A stretch of DNA of 64,000 bases from JABWBD01 sp040768665 (GCA_040768665.1 JAXGMN010000013.1:248001-312000); one strand, 5' to 3'. Positions 27,062 through 36,745 are shown, counted from the first letter of the stretch. Notes: generated by a model not told the origin, from the letters alone. Program-made: numbers and translations.

Positions 27062-27523
27062 ATGCTGATTCAAACGCTCCTTACGGCGGCCATTTTCCTG
27101 CCGGGCATCCCGGAAACAGACCGGCTTCCAGGCGATGATTCCATTTATGGAAAATGGAAGGTGACATCGGCGACATTCTACGGCAAGGAAAGTCCGCAAA
27201 ACCACGGAGAAACGTACGAGTTTCGCAAAGACGGTCGGTTGCTCACGCAGTACCCTCGCGACAAGACACCGCAAGAGGGCGACTATCGAATCGATCTCGA
27301 AAAGACGCCTCACCACCTGGATATGCAGCGATTCTCGGACCACCCCGACATGGGCGGCGGCGGACCGACAAAAGGGATCTTCAAAGTTCAAGGGGACGTG
27401 CTGATTATCTGCATCGCCGGAAGCGCCGCCTGGCCCCGGCCGGAGAAGTTTGCGAGCGAAAAGGGGAGCCGAAGCATTCTGTGGAAGATGAAACGACTTC
27501 CTGCGGCTCCGAAGGTCCCCTAG
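27062..27523 (+). CDS. TIGR03067-type (lipocalin-like) exported protein
   Basis: The protein has 153 residues. The start at 27062 is chosen because it gives a short hydrophobic N-terminus (LIQTLLTAAIFLPGIP) and follows GGAGAGTCTCCC. The domain follows the planctomycete TIGR03067 pattern: GKWKVTSATFYGKE, YEFRKDGRLLTQYPRD, GDYRIDLEKTPHHLDM, KGIFKVQGDVLIICIAG and RPEKFASEKGSRSILWKMKR. Such domains are thought to form small beta barrels; their function is unknown. Its TAG stop lies inside the first bases of the palindromic element copy B, so the element has either inserted at the very end of the gene or supplies its stop. Confidence 0.8.
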   Translation: MLIQTLLTAAIFLPGIPETDRLPGDDSIYGKWKVTSATFYGKESPQNHGETYEFRKDGRLLTQYPRDKTPQEGDYRIDLEKTPHHLDMQRFSDHPDMGGGGPTKGIFKVQGDVLIICIAGSAAWPRPEKFASEKGSRSILWKMKRLPAAPKVP

Positions 27524-27932
27524 CACCAAACGGTATTTTCGACTGGAAGTGTCCGTTTTGACACGGCACGGTTTTATAAAGGATGCCCGCGGCTTGTCCG
27601 CGGGAGGCTCACGCTTGCCGCTACAGGAACCTCCTTTATAAAGGATGCCCGCGGCTTGTCCGCGGGAGGCTCACGCTTGCCGCTACAGGAACCTCCTTTT
27701 ATAAAGGATGCCCGCGGCTTGTCCGCGGAGGCTCACGCTTGCCGCTACAGGAACCTCCCCGCGTGCCACCCTGGTTTCGCCCGCGGCGGCAAAGCGCCGC
27801 GGGCGAAACCAAGGGGGATAGCGGCGATCGTGGCGTATGTAGCAGAGAACGTAACCATCCCGCGGACAAGCCGCGGGCATTCGCGACATCCGAAAGTAAA
27901 TGCCAACAGCCGGAAAAACCGTTTGGTGCTAG
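27520..27932. repeat. Nested palindromic element with three 62-63 bp tandem units, copy B
   Basis: The ends are perfect 15-base inverted repeats: CTAGCACCAAACGGT at 27520-27534 and its complement at 27918-27932. Three direct units (start codons-like ATG at 27583, 27645 and 27708) match those of copy A at 25030-25500. The central hairpin (GGTTTCGCCCGCGGCG ... CGCCGCGGGCGAAACC) and the reversed palindrome on the right side are also shared. Copy A has four units, so the unit number varies. Confidence 0.85.
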
Positions 27933-28581
27933 CACTTGCAGGTGAATTAGTATCGTTCGAGACATGGGTGGACGGCAAAAAACGCCGGCAATTTCTCGAA
28001 CGGCGCCTGAGCAGCAGCTCATCCTGGCAGAAAAATATCCTTGACAGGTCGCGCCGCAACGGCAGGGTGAAGACTGAACAAGCGAATCCTAGTTCGTTCT
28101 TTGGCAGTTTACACGCACACAACGCTCCTGCCGGCTCGCGACCGGCAGGAGCCGGCCATCCCACGCTGTGGCGTCTTGCTCCGCGTTTCCACGCTCGCAG
28201 CTCCGCACTCCAAGTCTATGCAACACGTACCTCACAACTACTAGGCGCGAGCCGTTTCCGAAGTCCAGCCCAACAAACAACTTGCGCTCCAATCGCATCC
28301 ATGCAACACCCCGTGGTGCGTTGCGTGGCGTTGAAAAGGTCTAAGAAGTCCCTCGCCCAGCCCTCCACTATGCCCCAGGCAGCGAGTTTGCTGGCCGTTG
28401 CCGCGGTGCATGCCGTCTCCCGACTCGCTTCATCGCCGCCAGCCGATCATTCGTTCCTGTACTCTGACCGTCAGCCTCTTTGACGTCGCGTGTTCGGCCT
28501 TGCTACAATAGCCGGCTCGTGTACCACCCGGCTCCCTCGATTCAGCGATTCGCCAATTTCCCTGGGAAAGTGAACTGTTAC
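27933..28581. other. Long gap with one strong hairpin
   Basis: No gene is convincing in these 650 bases. A perfect 11-base stem, GCTCCTGCCGG (28124-28134) with CCGGCAGGAGC (28142-28152), lacks a T-run and so is not a clear terminator. TTGACA at 28040-28045 has no good -10 partner. The last 80 bases must hold the promoter of the esterase gene. Confidence 0.45.
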
Positions 28582-29457
28582 GTGCAGAGAAGAACAGAAT
28601 GCTGTCTTGCGGCCATCGTCGCGGTGCTCCTTGCGCGCGGGGCGATATTGCACGCGGGCGAGGCCCCGATCGTCCTCTGGCCGCAAGGCGCTCCCGGTGC
28701 ATTGGGCCAGGCAGCCCAGGATACTCCCACCCTCACGCCCCACTTGCCCGCCGAAGCCAACGGCGCGGCCATGCTGCTCGTCCCCGGCGGGAGCTACAGC
28801 GGCATCTTCGAGCCGCAGGCCGAGCCGTTTGCCCGCTGGCTCAACGAACAGGGCATCACCGTCTTCGTACTGCGGTATCGGCTTGGCAGTGCCGGCTACC
28901 GGTATCCCGCGCAGTTGCAGGACGCCGTCCAGGCGATGCGCCTTGTCCGCACGAATGCAGCCCGATGGAACATCGCCGCCGACCGTATCGGCGCGATGGG
29001 GTTTTCCGCCGGCGGTCACCTTGTCGCCACCCTGATCACTTGCCCGGAAGACGGCGAAATCGCGACCGGGGACGACACCCACCGCACAAGTCCGCGTCCG
29101 GACCTGGCGATCCTCTGCTACCCGGTGATCAGCATGGCCACCAGGCCGCATGCCATATCGCGTCGCAATCTCATCGGCCCGTCGCCCAGCGAGGAACTGG
29201 TCCAACGAACCTCCAGCGAGTTGCAGGTTCGGTCCGGTCTTCCGCCATGCTTCGTCTGGCACACGAACGAAGACAAGATGGTGCCGGTCGACCACAGTCT
29301 CCTCTTTGCCGCCGCGCTCCATCAACACGGCGTGCCGCACGAACTCCACATCTACCAGCACGGCGACCACGGCACCGGGCTGATCGGCGCCGAGCATCCG
29401 TGGCTGGACGACTTGCTGTTCTGGCTCCGCGCGCAGGGATTCGCCGGTTCCCAATAG
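28582..29457 (+). CDS. Exported alpha/beta-hydrolase, BD-FAE-like esterase
   Basis: The GTG at 28582 is chosen because it starts a plausible signal peptide (CCLAAIVAVLLARGAILHAG); the frame is open 34 codons further. The mature enzyme (~270 residues) has the oxyanion-type segment LLVPGGSYSGIFEPQAEP, the nucleophile elbow GFSAGG, the acid region WHTNEDKMVPVDHS and the catalytic His in YQHGDHGTGL. This pattern matches the bacterial ferulic/acetyl-xylan-type esterase group that removes acyl groups from plant or algal polysaccharides. The substrate is not determinable. It is convergent with the oxidoreductase gene that ends at 29483. Confidence 0.82.
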   Translation: MQRRTECCLAAIVAVLLARGAILHAGEAPIVLWPQGAPGALGQAAQDTPTLTPHLPAEANGAAMLLVPGGSYSGIFEPQAEPFARWLNEQGITVFVLRYRLGSAGYRYPAQLQDAVQAMRLVRTNAARWNIAADRIGAMGFSAGGHLVATLITCPEDGEIATGDDTHRTSPRPDLAILCYPVISMATRPHAISRRNLIGPSPSEELVQRTSSELQVRSGLPPCFVWHTNEDKMVPVDHSLLFAAALHQHGVPHELHIYQHGDHGTGLIGAEHPWLDDLLFWLRAQGFAGSQ

Positions 29458-29482
29458 CGGCAGACGGTCGATATGCTCGCCG

Positions 29483-30874
29483 TTATGCGATCTCCCAACC
29501 TTTGCGGTAGCTTCCCCGGATGATCGCTTCGGCTTCGGGCAAGCCAACCGCTTCGAGTTTGGCAGCGTCCCAGAATACCTTCTTGCGCAGCCGAAGTGAC
29601 AGCACGCCAAGGAGGACCAACTCGGTCAGCCGGGCGCCATACACAAAATTCGAGCTGGCCGCCGGCCCGCCCTTGCAGGCGTCGAGCCAGTCGCGGTGGT
29701 GGCCCTTGGACCGGGGGATTTTCTCCGCCGGCTTCACGTACTCTGCCGTTTTCTCATACGGCAGCAGCCGCGGAGCCCCGCCCGCGCCGTCGCAGAGCAT
29801 CTTGCCCTTGTCGCCGACAAAGAGCACACCGCGGCCGGGCAGCGAGCTTTTCGGAGGGATCTCCGCCGGGCAGGGCGGTTTCAGACCGCCGTCGTACCAC
29901 GTAACGCGAACGGGCGGCTGATCGCCGCGCGGGCCGAATTCGTAGTAACAGATCTCCCCGTGCGGCGCGATTTCAGCATCCATGTTCCCCGCCGGCAGAG
30001 ACTCGACCGACACGGGCGCCGTCAGATCAAGCGCCCAGCAGGCCGCGTCGAGATCGTGGCATCCGAAATCGCCCAGGGCTCCCAGGCCGAAATCCCAAAA
30101 GTCGCGCCAAGTGACCGGGACGTAAGCCGGATGATACGCGCGGGGCTCGCGAGGGCCGAGCCAGAGATCCCAATTGATGCCATCGGGCACCGGAGGCGTG
30201 TCGGTCGGGCGGCCGGTCAACTGCTTGTTCCACCGCCCGGCGCCGACCCACGCATGGACTTCGCGGACAGGCCCGATCGCACCGTCCCAAATCCATTCGC
30301 ACGTCTGCCGGATTCCCAGGTTGGAATGGCCGATGTTGCCCATCTGCGTCGCGACGCCGCTTTCCTTGGTAACCCGGGCAACGAGGCGGGCCTCGCGGAG
30401 GTTGTGGGTCAGCGGCTTCTCGCAATAGACATGCTTGCCGGCCCGCATCGAGCGGACGGAGACGTAGGCGTGCAAATGGTCCGGAGTGGCACAGAGAACC
30501 GCGTCGATTGCCTTCTCCTTGTCGAGCATCTCGCGGAAGTCTTCGTAGGCCGCGCAGCGAAAATTCGGACTCTTCTCCGAGTAGTGTTTTTCGATTTCCT
30601 CGCGGACCGGTTCCCGGCCCGCCATGCCCTTGTAGTAGAACGCGTTCATGTCTTCCTGCGCGATCGGATCGGCGACAGCGATCACCTGGGCGTCGGCCTC
30701 CCGGAACAGACGGCGGACGTTCGTCCGTCCCTGCCCGCCGGCCCCCACCAGCGCGACGTTCACCTTCTCGCTGGGCGGGACGAATTTCGGACCGCCCAGC
30801 ACGTGCCGGGGCACCATCGTTGCGACTGCGGCCGCCGCTGTGGAAGCGAGAAACTGCCTGCGATGCGTCTTCAT
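29483..30874 (-). CDS. Tat-exported Gfo/Idh/MocA-family oxidoreductase
   Basis: The protein has 463 residues. The twin-arginine signal is HRRQFLASTAAAAVATMVPR. The NAD(P)-binding Rossmann motif is VALVGAGGQGRTNVRRL (~39-55), followed by the hallmark CEKPLTHNL (~151) in the segment that carries the catalytic Lys. The C-terminal half has the family's beta domain with DFWDFGLGALGDFGCHDLDA and ends GSYRKGWEI. Such Tat-exported planctomycete members act on sugars or sugar derivatives in the periplasm with a bound nicotinamide cofactor; the substrate is unknown. The start follows AAGGAGATCCTC. It lies 25 bases downstream of the beta-helix gene on the same strand, which suggests one operon. Confidence 0.88.
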   Translation of the reverse strand: MKTHRRQFLASTAAAAVATMVPRHVLGGPKFVPPSEKVNVALVGAGGQGRTNVRRLFREADAQVIAVADPIAQEDMNAFYYKGMAGREPVREEIEKHYSEKSPNFRCAAYEDFREMLDKEKAIDAVLCATPDHLHAYVSVRSMRAGKHVYCEKPLTHNLREARLVARVTKESGVATQMGNIGHSNLGIRQTCEWIWDGAIGPVREVHAWVGAGRWNKQLTGRPTDTPPVPDGINWDLWLGPREPRAYHPAYVPVTWRDFWDFGLGALGDFGCHDLDAACWALDLTAPVSVESLPAGNMDAEIAPHGEICYYEFGPRGDQPPVRVTWYDGGLKPPCPAEIPPKSSLPGRGVLFVGDKGKMLCDGAGGAPRLLPYEKTAEYVKPAEKIPRSKGHHRDWLDACKGGPAASSNFVYGARLTELVLLGVLSLRLRKKVFWDAAKLEAVGLPEAEAIIRGSYRKGWEIA

Positions 30875-30899
30875 GAGGATCTCCTTGCTAGTGGACTGT

Positions 30900-33611
30900 T
30901 TACGGATGCTCGCTTACCAGAGGTTTTTCCCTTGCCCCTTCCGCCTCGATGATCGGCCAGCTCGCGCGGAGTTCGTCCTGGTACGGGCCGATCTTTTCAA
31001 CGGGGATCAGTTGAAAGCCGAGCTGAAGCGCCGGCGATTGCGGTTTGAGACGATAGTCGTCGTGCTCGGGATCGACGAACAGCGGGTCGGCAATTACCGA
31101 GTGCCGATCCATGCCGAGCGTCTGCCAGGACGTCCACTCGTCGAGCGACTCGACCTCCTTCAGCGAAACGTCGTCGACCAAGAGCGCGCCGGCTTCATCG
31201 CGGAAATCGATCCGCACGCGGAAGGTCTTCATTTTCTCGTGATGACCTCTCTCCCCCGGCGCGGGCGTCCGGAACGTGAACTCAACGTCCTGCCACTCGG
31301 TGCCGACCTTGACCTCGTTGGGAGAACTGGCCCAAAAGTATTCATTAGCAACGTACGACTGGAGCATCAGGTTGGCCTTGGCGTCCGGGCGGGGCGCCTT
31401 CATCTTTGCCGACAGGCGGTAGGAACGGCCAAGCGGCAGGTCCAGGTCGCCGGTAACGATGATCGGATAGTTGTCGCGGGGTTTCTCCTTCGCGAACGCG
31501 GCCGCGATTTCCACGGCATATTTGCCCCCGGCGGAATTCCGCACCAGCGTGGCGCTCGCATCGGTGGTGGGCTTGATCTGCCAGCGCCAACCCTCCGGCA
31601 TGCCGCCCGGAACGCCCTGCTCGAAATCGGGGTTCGGGACCAGATTGGCCGAGATGTCGCGGCCGGCGAGCGTCTGGCCGGTCAAGATCGGCTGGCCAAG
31701 GTGCCAGATCAGGTTCCGGTCGAACTCGTTGCGGTCGAACGGAAATGTGCGAACGCTCACGTATTTCGCGTCCGGGTCGCGGTAGCAGACGACGTTTCGC
31801 ACAAAACGGTTGCCGGTCATGATCTTGCCGTCGGGCAGTACGGCGTCTTTGGGGTGGAGGTCCATGTTCCGCATCTTCTGCCACGCCGGCTGGTCTTTTG
31901 CCGATTCGTAGCCCTGGATCATCGTCGGCAGGTGGTTGGTCCAGTAGCGATGGGAGTCGGTCCATCCGTTGCACTCGATCTGCTGGAGCTTGCCGTCGAC
32001 GAAGATATTGTTCTCCACGTGGTTGTCGCGGCCGTTGTGCAGGTGGATCAGCCCGCGGACCGCCCGGGCGACAATGTTGCCGACCACGTCGACGCCGCCC
32101 GTGTTGTCGTCGAGGTAGACGCCCCACGCGTAGTGCGGCGAGACCCAGCGCCCGTTTTCCTGGCCATAGCCGAGAATATCGTGAAAGTAGTTGTGACGGA
32201 TGACGGTCCCCCGAGAGCCGAGCCAGTCTCTGCCGCCGGTGTAGACCGCCCCCGTGTCGGCCGTTTCGAGGTTGACGTGGCGGATATGGTTGTACTCGAT
32301 CACGAGATTGTTGCCCGAGAATCCGATTCCCCAGCGGGGGCCGTCGTGAATCAGGTTGTGCGACGCGCGATTTCCGCACCCGTTAAGAATGACGCCCGAG
32401 CCCTGCTTGTAATAAACGCCCATGTGGTGGATGTAGTTGTTCTCGGCGTAGTTGTTTGCCGCAGCGAGCGTGATGCGATTGCCGCCGGAAAGATAGATCC
32501 CATCGCGGCCGACGTCATAGATATCGTTGCCCACCACGCCGTTCTCGCTGCCGCCGTTGACGGCGACGCCCGACCCGCCGTAGTCGCCAACGCCGCGGAT
32601 CGTGTTGCCGGCGATCCGGCAGTGGGTCGTCTCGCGCAGCACGACTGCGGTTCCGGAGCAGCACTCGATCGTAAAGCCGCGGAATGTGACGTGGCTGGTT
32701 TGGTTGAGGTCGAGAATGGTCCGCAGCGTCGGCGCATAGACCGTCATCGTTGCAGGGTCGACGTCGTCGGGCGGCCAGAAGTAAAGGACGCCGGCGGTTT
32801 TGTCGAGATACCATTCGCCCGGCGCGTCGAGTTCTTCCAAGAGCCCTTGCACGTAGTAGCGGTCGGTTGGCCGGATCGGGTAAGAGCACTGGCCTGCGAG
32901 CGTAATGATCCGCTTCTCGGAATCCACACTCTTGATACGGACGAGGTTGTTCCACCAGTTGTACCGCGGAAAGACAAAGACTTCGCCTTCCTGCGGCCGG
33001 GTCCACGAGCGGGCGTCCTCGGCCTTGTAGTGCAGCGTTTGCTTGTCCTCGCCCGGCACTTCCGCATACATCGGCACGCGTTTTCCATCGGCGTACGCCC
33101 AACCGCCGCCGTACGGATTCTCCGGATCAAAGTTCGGATAGCGGGCCAGCGGGCGGCGCTTGCCGTTGCAGAAAAGTTGCCGGAAGTCGACGTCCTTGAG
33201 CCCCTGCGAAGCCAGGTCCGCCTTGAGGATCTTGCCTTTGTGGGGAACGAAGCCGGTGATCCGCCGGCCGCCGATGAGGACCGGCTTCTCCGACTGCCAG
33301 GCGCGGTAGCCGATCGGGGATCCAGCGGTGCCCGAGTCCTGCGATTCGAGCGAGAGGGTCTGCGAGAGGGCATAGCTGCCGCCTCGCACCCAGACCGTGA
33401 CGGGGCCTTCGAGCCCGTCTGCTAGCTTGAGCTTCCGGATCTCCTCGCGAGCGCGGGCGAGCGTGGCAAACGGGCCGTCGGTGGCCGCAGCATTGGGCCG
33501 GTCGAGCCGGCCTGACCAGCCGTCGTTGCCGTCGGTGGCAACGTAATACTCCGTCGCGTGTGCGACTTGGGCGACCACTGCAAGAGCAAGGAAAATCGGA
33601 ATGCGATGCAA
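30900..33611 (-). CDS. Exported right-handed beta-helix protein with a carbohydrate-binding-like domain
   Basis: The start is taken at a TTG, six bases after a perfect AGGAGGTG ribosome-binding site. This gives a signal peptide (LHRIPIFLALAVVAQVAHA) and 903 residues; the frame stays open 39 codons further upstream. The mature protein begins TEYYVATDGNDGWSGRLDRP, the entry motif of pectate-lyase-like beta helices. The parallel-beta-helix turns (NTIRGVGDYGGSGVAVNGGS, NYIHHMGVYYKQGSG, NHIRHVNLETADTGAVYTGG, NIVARAVRGLIHLHNGRDNH) fill ~360-600. Residues ~660-830 look like a carbohydrate-binding jelly roll (LVPNPDFEQGVPGGMPEGWR). It is a probable polysaccharide-cleaving or -binding enzyme. It precedes the Gfo/Idh/MocA gene. 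Confidence 0.85.
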   Translation of the reverse strand: MHRIPIFLALAVVAQVAHATEYYVATDGNDGWSGRLDRPNAAATDGPFATLARAREEIRKLKLADGLEGPVTVWVRGGSYALSQTLSLESQDSGTAGSPIGYRAWQSEKPVLIGGRRITGFVPHKGKILKADLASQGLKDVDFRQLFCNGKRRPLARYPNFDPENPYGGGWAYADGKRVPMYAEVPGEDKQTLHYKAEDARSWTRPQEGEVFVFPRYNWWNNLVRIKSVDSEKRIITLAGQCSYPIRPTDRYYVQGLLEELDAPGEWYLDKTAGVLYFWPPDDVDPATMTVYAPTLRTILDLNQTSHVTFRGFTIECCSGTAVVLRETTHCRIAGNTIRGVGDYGGSGVAVNGGSENGVVGNDIYDVGRDGIYLSGGNRITLAAANNYAENNYIHHMGVYYKQGSGVILNGCGNRASHNLIHDGPRWGIGFSGNNLVIEYNHIRHVNLETADTGAVYTGGRDWLGSRGTVIRHNYFHDILGYGQENGRWVSPHYAWGVYLDDNTGGVDVVGNIVARAVRGLIHLHNGRDNHVENNIFVDGKLQQIECNGWTDSHRYWTNHLPTMIQGYESAKDQPAWQKMRNMDLHPKDAVLPDGKIMTGNRFVRNVVCYRDPDAKYVSVRTFPFDRNEFDRNLIWHLGQPILTGQTLAGRDISANLVPNPDFEQGVPGGMPEGWRWQIKPTTDASATLVRNSAGGKYAVEIAAAFAKEKPRDNYPIIVTGDLDLPLGRSYRLSAKMKAPRPDAKANLMLQSYVANEYFWASSPNEVKVGTEWQDVEFTFRTPAPGERGHHEKMKTFRVRIDFRDEAGALLVDDVSLKEVESLDEWTSWQTLGMDRHSVIADPLFVDPEHDDYRLKPQSPALQLGFQLIPVEKIGPYQDELRASWPIIEAEGAREKPLVSEHP

Positions 33612-33736
33612 GGTAACACCTCCTGATGCTCGGGGGTATTGGTCCAGGCGGCAGATTCGAGGAATTGGGCAGGCACGTCGTGGGAGAGCGTGAATTCCCA
33701 GTATAGTCTGCGGAGCCGAGCGGCGCAAGAGCAGGG

Positions 33737-36523
33737 CTACGGCTGCTCGTCCGGCAACTGCATGACCACCTCCACGTGCGCAGCCAGTCCGAGGGGTGTG
33801 AGTTCTGCATCAAGCTCCATGCCGCGCAGCCAATTCAATGGCGGCGTGACGAAGCCCGGCGGCGGCTGGTCGGGCGGCGCAGCGTTCCCTTCCAGCGCAG
33901 TCGACGTCCAGTAGCCGGTCCCTTCCGGTGTCCGGCGATGGACGTACTCTCCACCTAGCGGGCAGACAAGCTTCGCGCCCAAAAGCAGTTCTGCCGCGGT
34001 CACACAGTCCGGCCCCGGCACGTGAAACTGCTCGGAAAGCTGGTGCAAGAGGCGGAGATTGCCGACGCTCGTTCCGCGCGTGCGGAGATAGCCAAGACGG
34101 TTCAGCAGCGGCGGAACGCCGGACTCCGTCAGGTCTGCGATTCTCGCCCGAAGTTGGGCCGGTCGGGCTGCCTCTTCGAACCGAAGTTGCGGCATCACCT
34201 CCATGAGAAGTTCCGGATGGAACGAATATGCGGTGAACTCGCCGAACTCTCTCCGCCAGATCCCTGCCGGCGTGCTCGCCACGCCGTTCGCGTCGGGCGG
34301 TCCCATCCGCTGGTCGAAGAATCCCAGCAGACCCGGTCCGCCGATCGTCCCGATATATCCGACCAGGACGTTGCGAAGCCCGCCCGTCGGGAGCAACAGG
34401 CCGGTCAGGCCGTCCAGAGGATTTCCAAAATCTCTCAATCCGCCGAAGAGCCGGTCTTCCGGACGGATCCACTCGACGGAAAGGATATCGCCCGGCACCG
34501 GCGCGAGTTGCCTGGTATCGGCAAGGCCGACCTTTTTTTTCAGACGCTCGTAGTTGGCCTTGGCCATCGGCGTCATCCGCGCGTCGACCACGACCCGCTC
34601 GCGCCGTCCGGCAAGTCCGTGGCGTTTGATCCCGACCACCACGGGATCGAGCCGCTGCCAGTTCTCGTGGTAGAAATCGACGAATTCACCATAGGCCTCG
34701 GCTTCGGCCGGGGTAACCACCGCCAGTGCGACGTCGGGAATCGGTGAGAAAAACCCGCGGTATCCTCGGAGCGAGTCGTAAACCTCGCCGTTCTCGAGCA
34801 CGGTCCGACTCCCGTCCGGTCGCGGGCCAAATTCCGGCGGCAAGAGCCCGGAGGCCACGAGCTGCTCGATCGAGTTGCCGGGCTTCCCTTCCGCCGCGGC
34901 CGCAAGGACCGCCATCTGCGTCAACTCGAGATCGGCCAAAGCCTGTACCCGGCGGAGGGTCTCGATCCGGTAGTGCGGGCCGACCAGGTTTCGGAAGAAT
35001 GCATCCGATAGGTAGACGAAGACCGTGTCCCGCCGATCCAACGGCATCACGCTTCGGGCGTAGTGGAAATCCGGCGACTCGGCCAGAGAGGATTTGCCCG
35101 AATCCGTTTCCAGAAAGCGGCGGACGAGCATCTCTGATGTCGCGGCGAAGTGATAGTCGCCATCGGTTACGTAATAGGAATGCACGGAACCATCAGGCGT
35201 CGTGAGAAGCGAAACCGAATGATCGGCAATCGTAAGCTTCTTTTCCACGATGCCGTCTTTCTTGGCAAGCCGCTCCTGCCGCTGCCTGGCGAGATCGTTG
35301 CCAAGCATAGCCGTGTTGCGTGCCTGGAAGAGAAGGCCAAAGGCTCCGCCGTCGTGAAACAGCAAATCGGTTCCGACGATGGCAACGTCGGCGACGATGG
35401 CATCGCCGAAGAGCTTCGAGGCAATGGAAGTCTTCACGACCAGTTGCTCCTCAAAGCATTTTCGGGTCTGGTAGTCGAGGCCGCGGAGGCTCACCAGGTT
35501 TCTCAGGTCGCCGCCCCATTGAGCGAGCATGTCCTGAAGCCACAAGAAATTGGTGAAGCTGCCGAAGCGGACGTAGAGGCACTCGGCGGGAACCCGCTTC
35601 GCCAGTGGTTCCACCGCCACGTCGGCGGCCGGCTCGGGCAGCGCCAGCGAGGGCACGTCCGGAGGCGGCGGTACCGGCTGGTCGGCTGCCTGGTCCAGCG
35701 GGGACCGGCCGAGCATTCGGTCTTGCGCCAAAGACACGCGGACCGACTCCGTGCCGGTCGCCAAGCCGAATTGTCTCTCGATCTGGGCCTGCAACCCCAC
35801 CGGCTCCGACTCTTCCGGCAATCGAAGCCCGAGCCTCCGAGCGAGCATTGCTTTCAAATAGTTCGCCACCAGCGGCGGGTAATCGGGCCGGCGCGCCAAC
35901 AGGCCCGGCCTGTCCGTGTACTCTTCCCACCAATCGCGGAGCCGTCGCTTGTGGGCGCGGGGGCGGTCCACGGGAACAAGTTGGCCGGTGGCCTGCGTGC
36001 GGAACTCAAGAGTGATCTCAAGCGGCTCCGCGCCGCGGAACAGGAAAAGAATTTCCGCCCTGCGCGGCGGGGCCGTAACCAGGTTGCGAAGGATGCCGCC
36101 CGCCAACTCTCGCACCGGCCCGCCTTGCAGCGGCAACTGCTCGACGAGTTGCTTGGCGACCGGCGCTACGGTACGGTGATCGATCACCGGGTACAATACC
36201 CTGCCGTGCCGTTCCACGATCTTGATGCCAGCGAGGCCCAAGACCTCCGGTTGCAACGGCTCGGCCAGTTCGATCTCGACTCGCCCCACGCCGAACGGCT
36301 CGCCCAGGATTGCTTCACCCGTAATTTCGGCCTGCGCCGCCGGTTGCCATCCGAGTAGGACGGTCATCAAAGCAGCAACAGCCACGCGGGGACTGCTGCA
36401 AAAGCCGACCGGCTCGGCAACCCGTCGTGGCCTGGCTTGAGCCGAGCTGCCAGGTGTTGCGGTGCCTGTGCCTTTTTTCAAAGCTGCCACGCGGATGCTT
36501 GCAGATGGAATGGCTCGGAACAT
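33737..36523 (-). CDS. Large exported protein of unknown function
   Basis: The ATG at 36523 follows GAGGAGCC and gives 928 residues with an N-terminal basic stretch and a hydrophobic segment (RVAVAALMTVLLGWQPAAQA, ~50-70) that fits a signal peptide. The rest is soluble-looking, with blocks such as EIELAEPLQPEVLGLAGIKI, RRPDYPPLVANYLKAMLARR, LYVRFGSFTNFLWLQDMLAQ and VYLSDAFFRNLVGPHYRIET. No catalytic motif I know is present. The overall look is of the big planctomycete-specific exported proteins found in phylum surveys. It stands alone, with its start near a dispersed repeat (36613-36650) and divergent from the ThiH-like gene. Confidence 0.7.
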   Translation of the reverse strand: MFRAIPSASIRVAALKKGTGTATPGSSAQARPRRVAEPVGFCSSPRVAVAALMTVLLGWQPAAQAEITGEAILGEPFGVGRVEIELAEPLQPEVLGLAGIKIVERHGRVLYPVIDHRTVAPVAKQLVEQLPLQGGPVRELAGGILRNLVTAPPRRAEILFLFRGAEPLEITLEFRTQATGQLVPVDRPRAHKRRLRDWWEEYTDRPGLLARRPDYPPLVANYLKAMLARRLGLRLPEESEPVGLQAQIERQFGLATGTESVRVSLAQDRMLGRSPLDQAADQPVPPPPDVPSLALPEPAADVAVEPLAKRVPAECLYVRFGSFTNFLWLQDMLAQWGGDLRNLVSLRGLDYQTRKCFEEQLVVKTSIASKLFGDAIVADVAIVGTDLLFHDGGAFGLLFQARNTAMLGNDLARQRQERLAKKDGIVEKKLTIADHSVSLLTTPDGSVHSYYVTDGDYHFAATSEMLVRRFLETDSGKSSLAESPDFHYARSVMPLDRRDTVFVYLSDAFFRNLVGPHYRIETLRRVQALADLELTQMAVLAAAAEGKPGNSIEQLVASGLLPPEFGPRPDGSRTVLENGEVYDSLRGYRGFFSPIPDVALAVVTPAEAEAYGEFVDFYHENWQRLDPVVVGIKRHGLAGRRERVVVDARMTPMAKANYERLKKKVGLADTRQLAPVPGDILSVEWIRPEDRLFGGLRDFGNPLDGLTGLLLPTGGLRNVLVGYIGTIGGPGLLGFFDQRMGPPDANGVASTPAGIWRREFGEFTAYSFHPELLMEVMPQLRFEEAARPAQLRARIADLTESGVPPLLNRLGYLRTRGTSVGNLRLLHQLSEQFHVPGPDCVTAAELLLGAKLVCPLGGEYVHRRTPEGTGYWTSTALEGNAAPPDQPPPGFVTPPLNWLRGMELDAELTPLGLAAHVEVVMQLPDEQP

Positions 36524-36612
36524 GCGCCGGCTCCTCGGTAGACTACCAGAAGGGGGTTGAGACCCATTATATACTTTCGCCGACAGATTGGTATGATCAC
36601 AGAAGAGGTGGT

Positions 36613-36650
36613 AACCGTTCACGCCCACGGTTGGGGACTGGTCCCGTTTT
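36613..36650 (+). repeat. AACCGTTCACGCCCACGG dispersed repeat, copy 1
   Basis: AACCGTTCACGCCCACGG followed by TTGGGGACTGGTCCCGTTTTC. Copies 2 and 3 at 46497-46535 and 56146-56184 share the first 18 bases exactly and most of the rest. Confidence 0.75.
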
Positions 36651-36677
36651 CCTGACGCGGCCGAGCCGCCAGCCAAC

Positions 36678-36745
36678 GTAGCTCGACTCTCCGAGTCGCG
36701 GCGATCGGGTCTATCGTTGCTTCCCGACTCGGAGAGTCAGGCTAC
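36678..36745. repeat. 68-bp hairpin with 21-base arms in front of the ThiH-like gene
   Basis: GTAGCTCGACTCTCCGAGTC(G) at 36678-36698 pairs with CGACTCGGAGAGTCAGGCTA(C) at 36725-36745, with two mismatches. Each arm contains the sub-palindrome CGACTC..GAGTCG. It could be a small mobile palindrome or a structured leader; the ThiH-like start is 64 bases downstream. Confidence 0.65.

Noticed and set aside
28040..28045. TTGACA as a -35 promoter box
   Set aside because: No -10 box lies at 16-18 bases and no gene starts in the following 300 bases.
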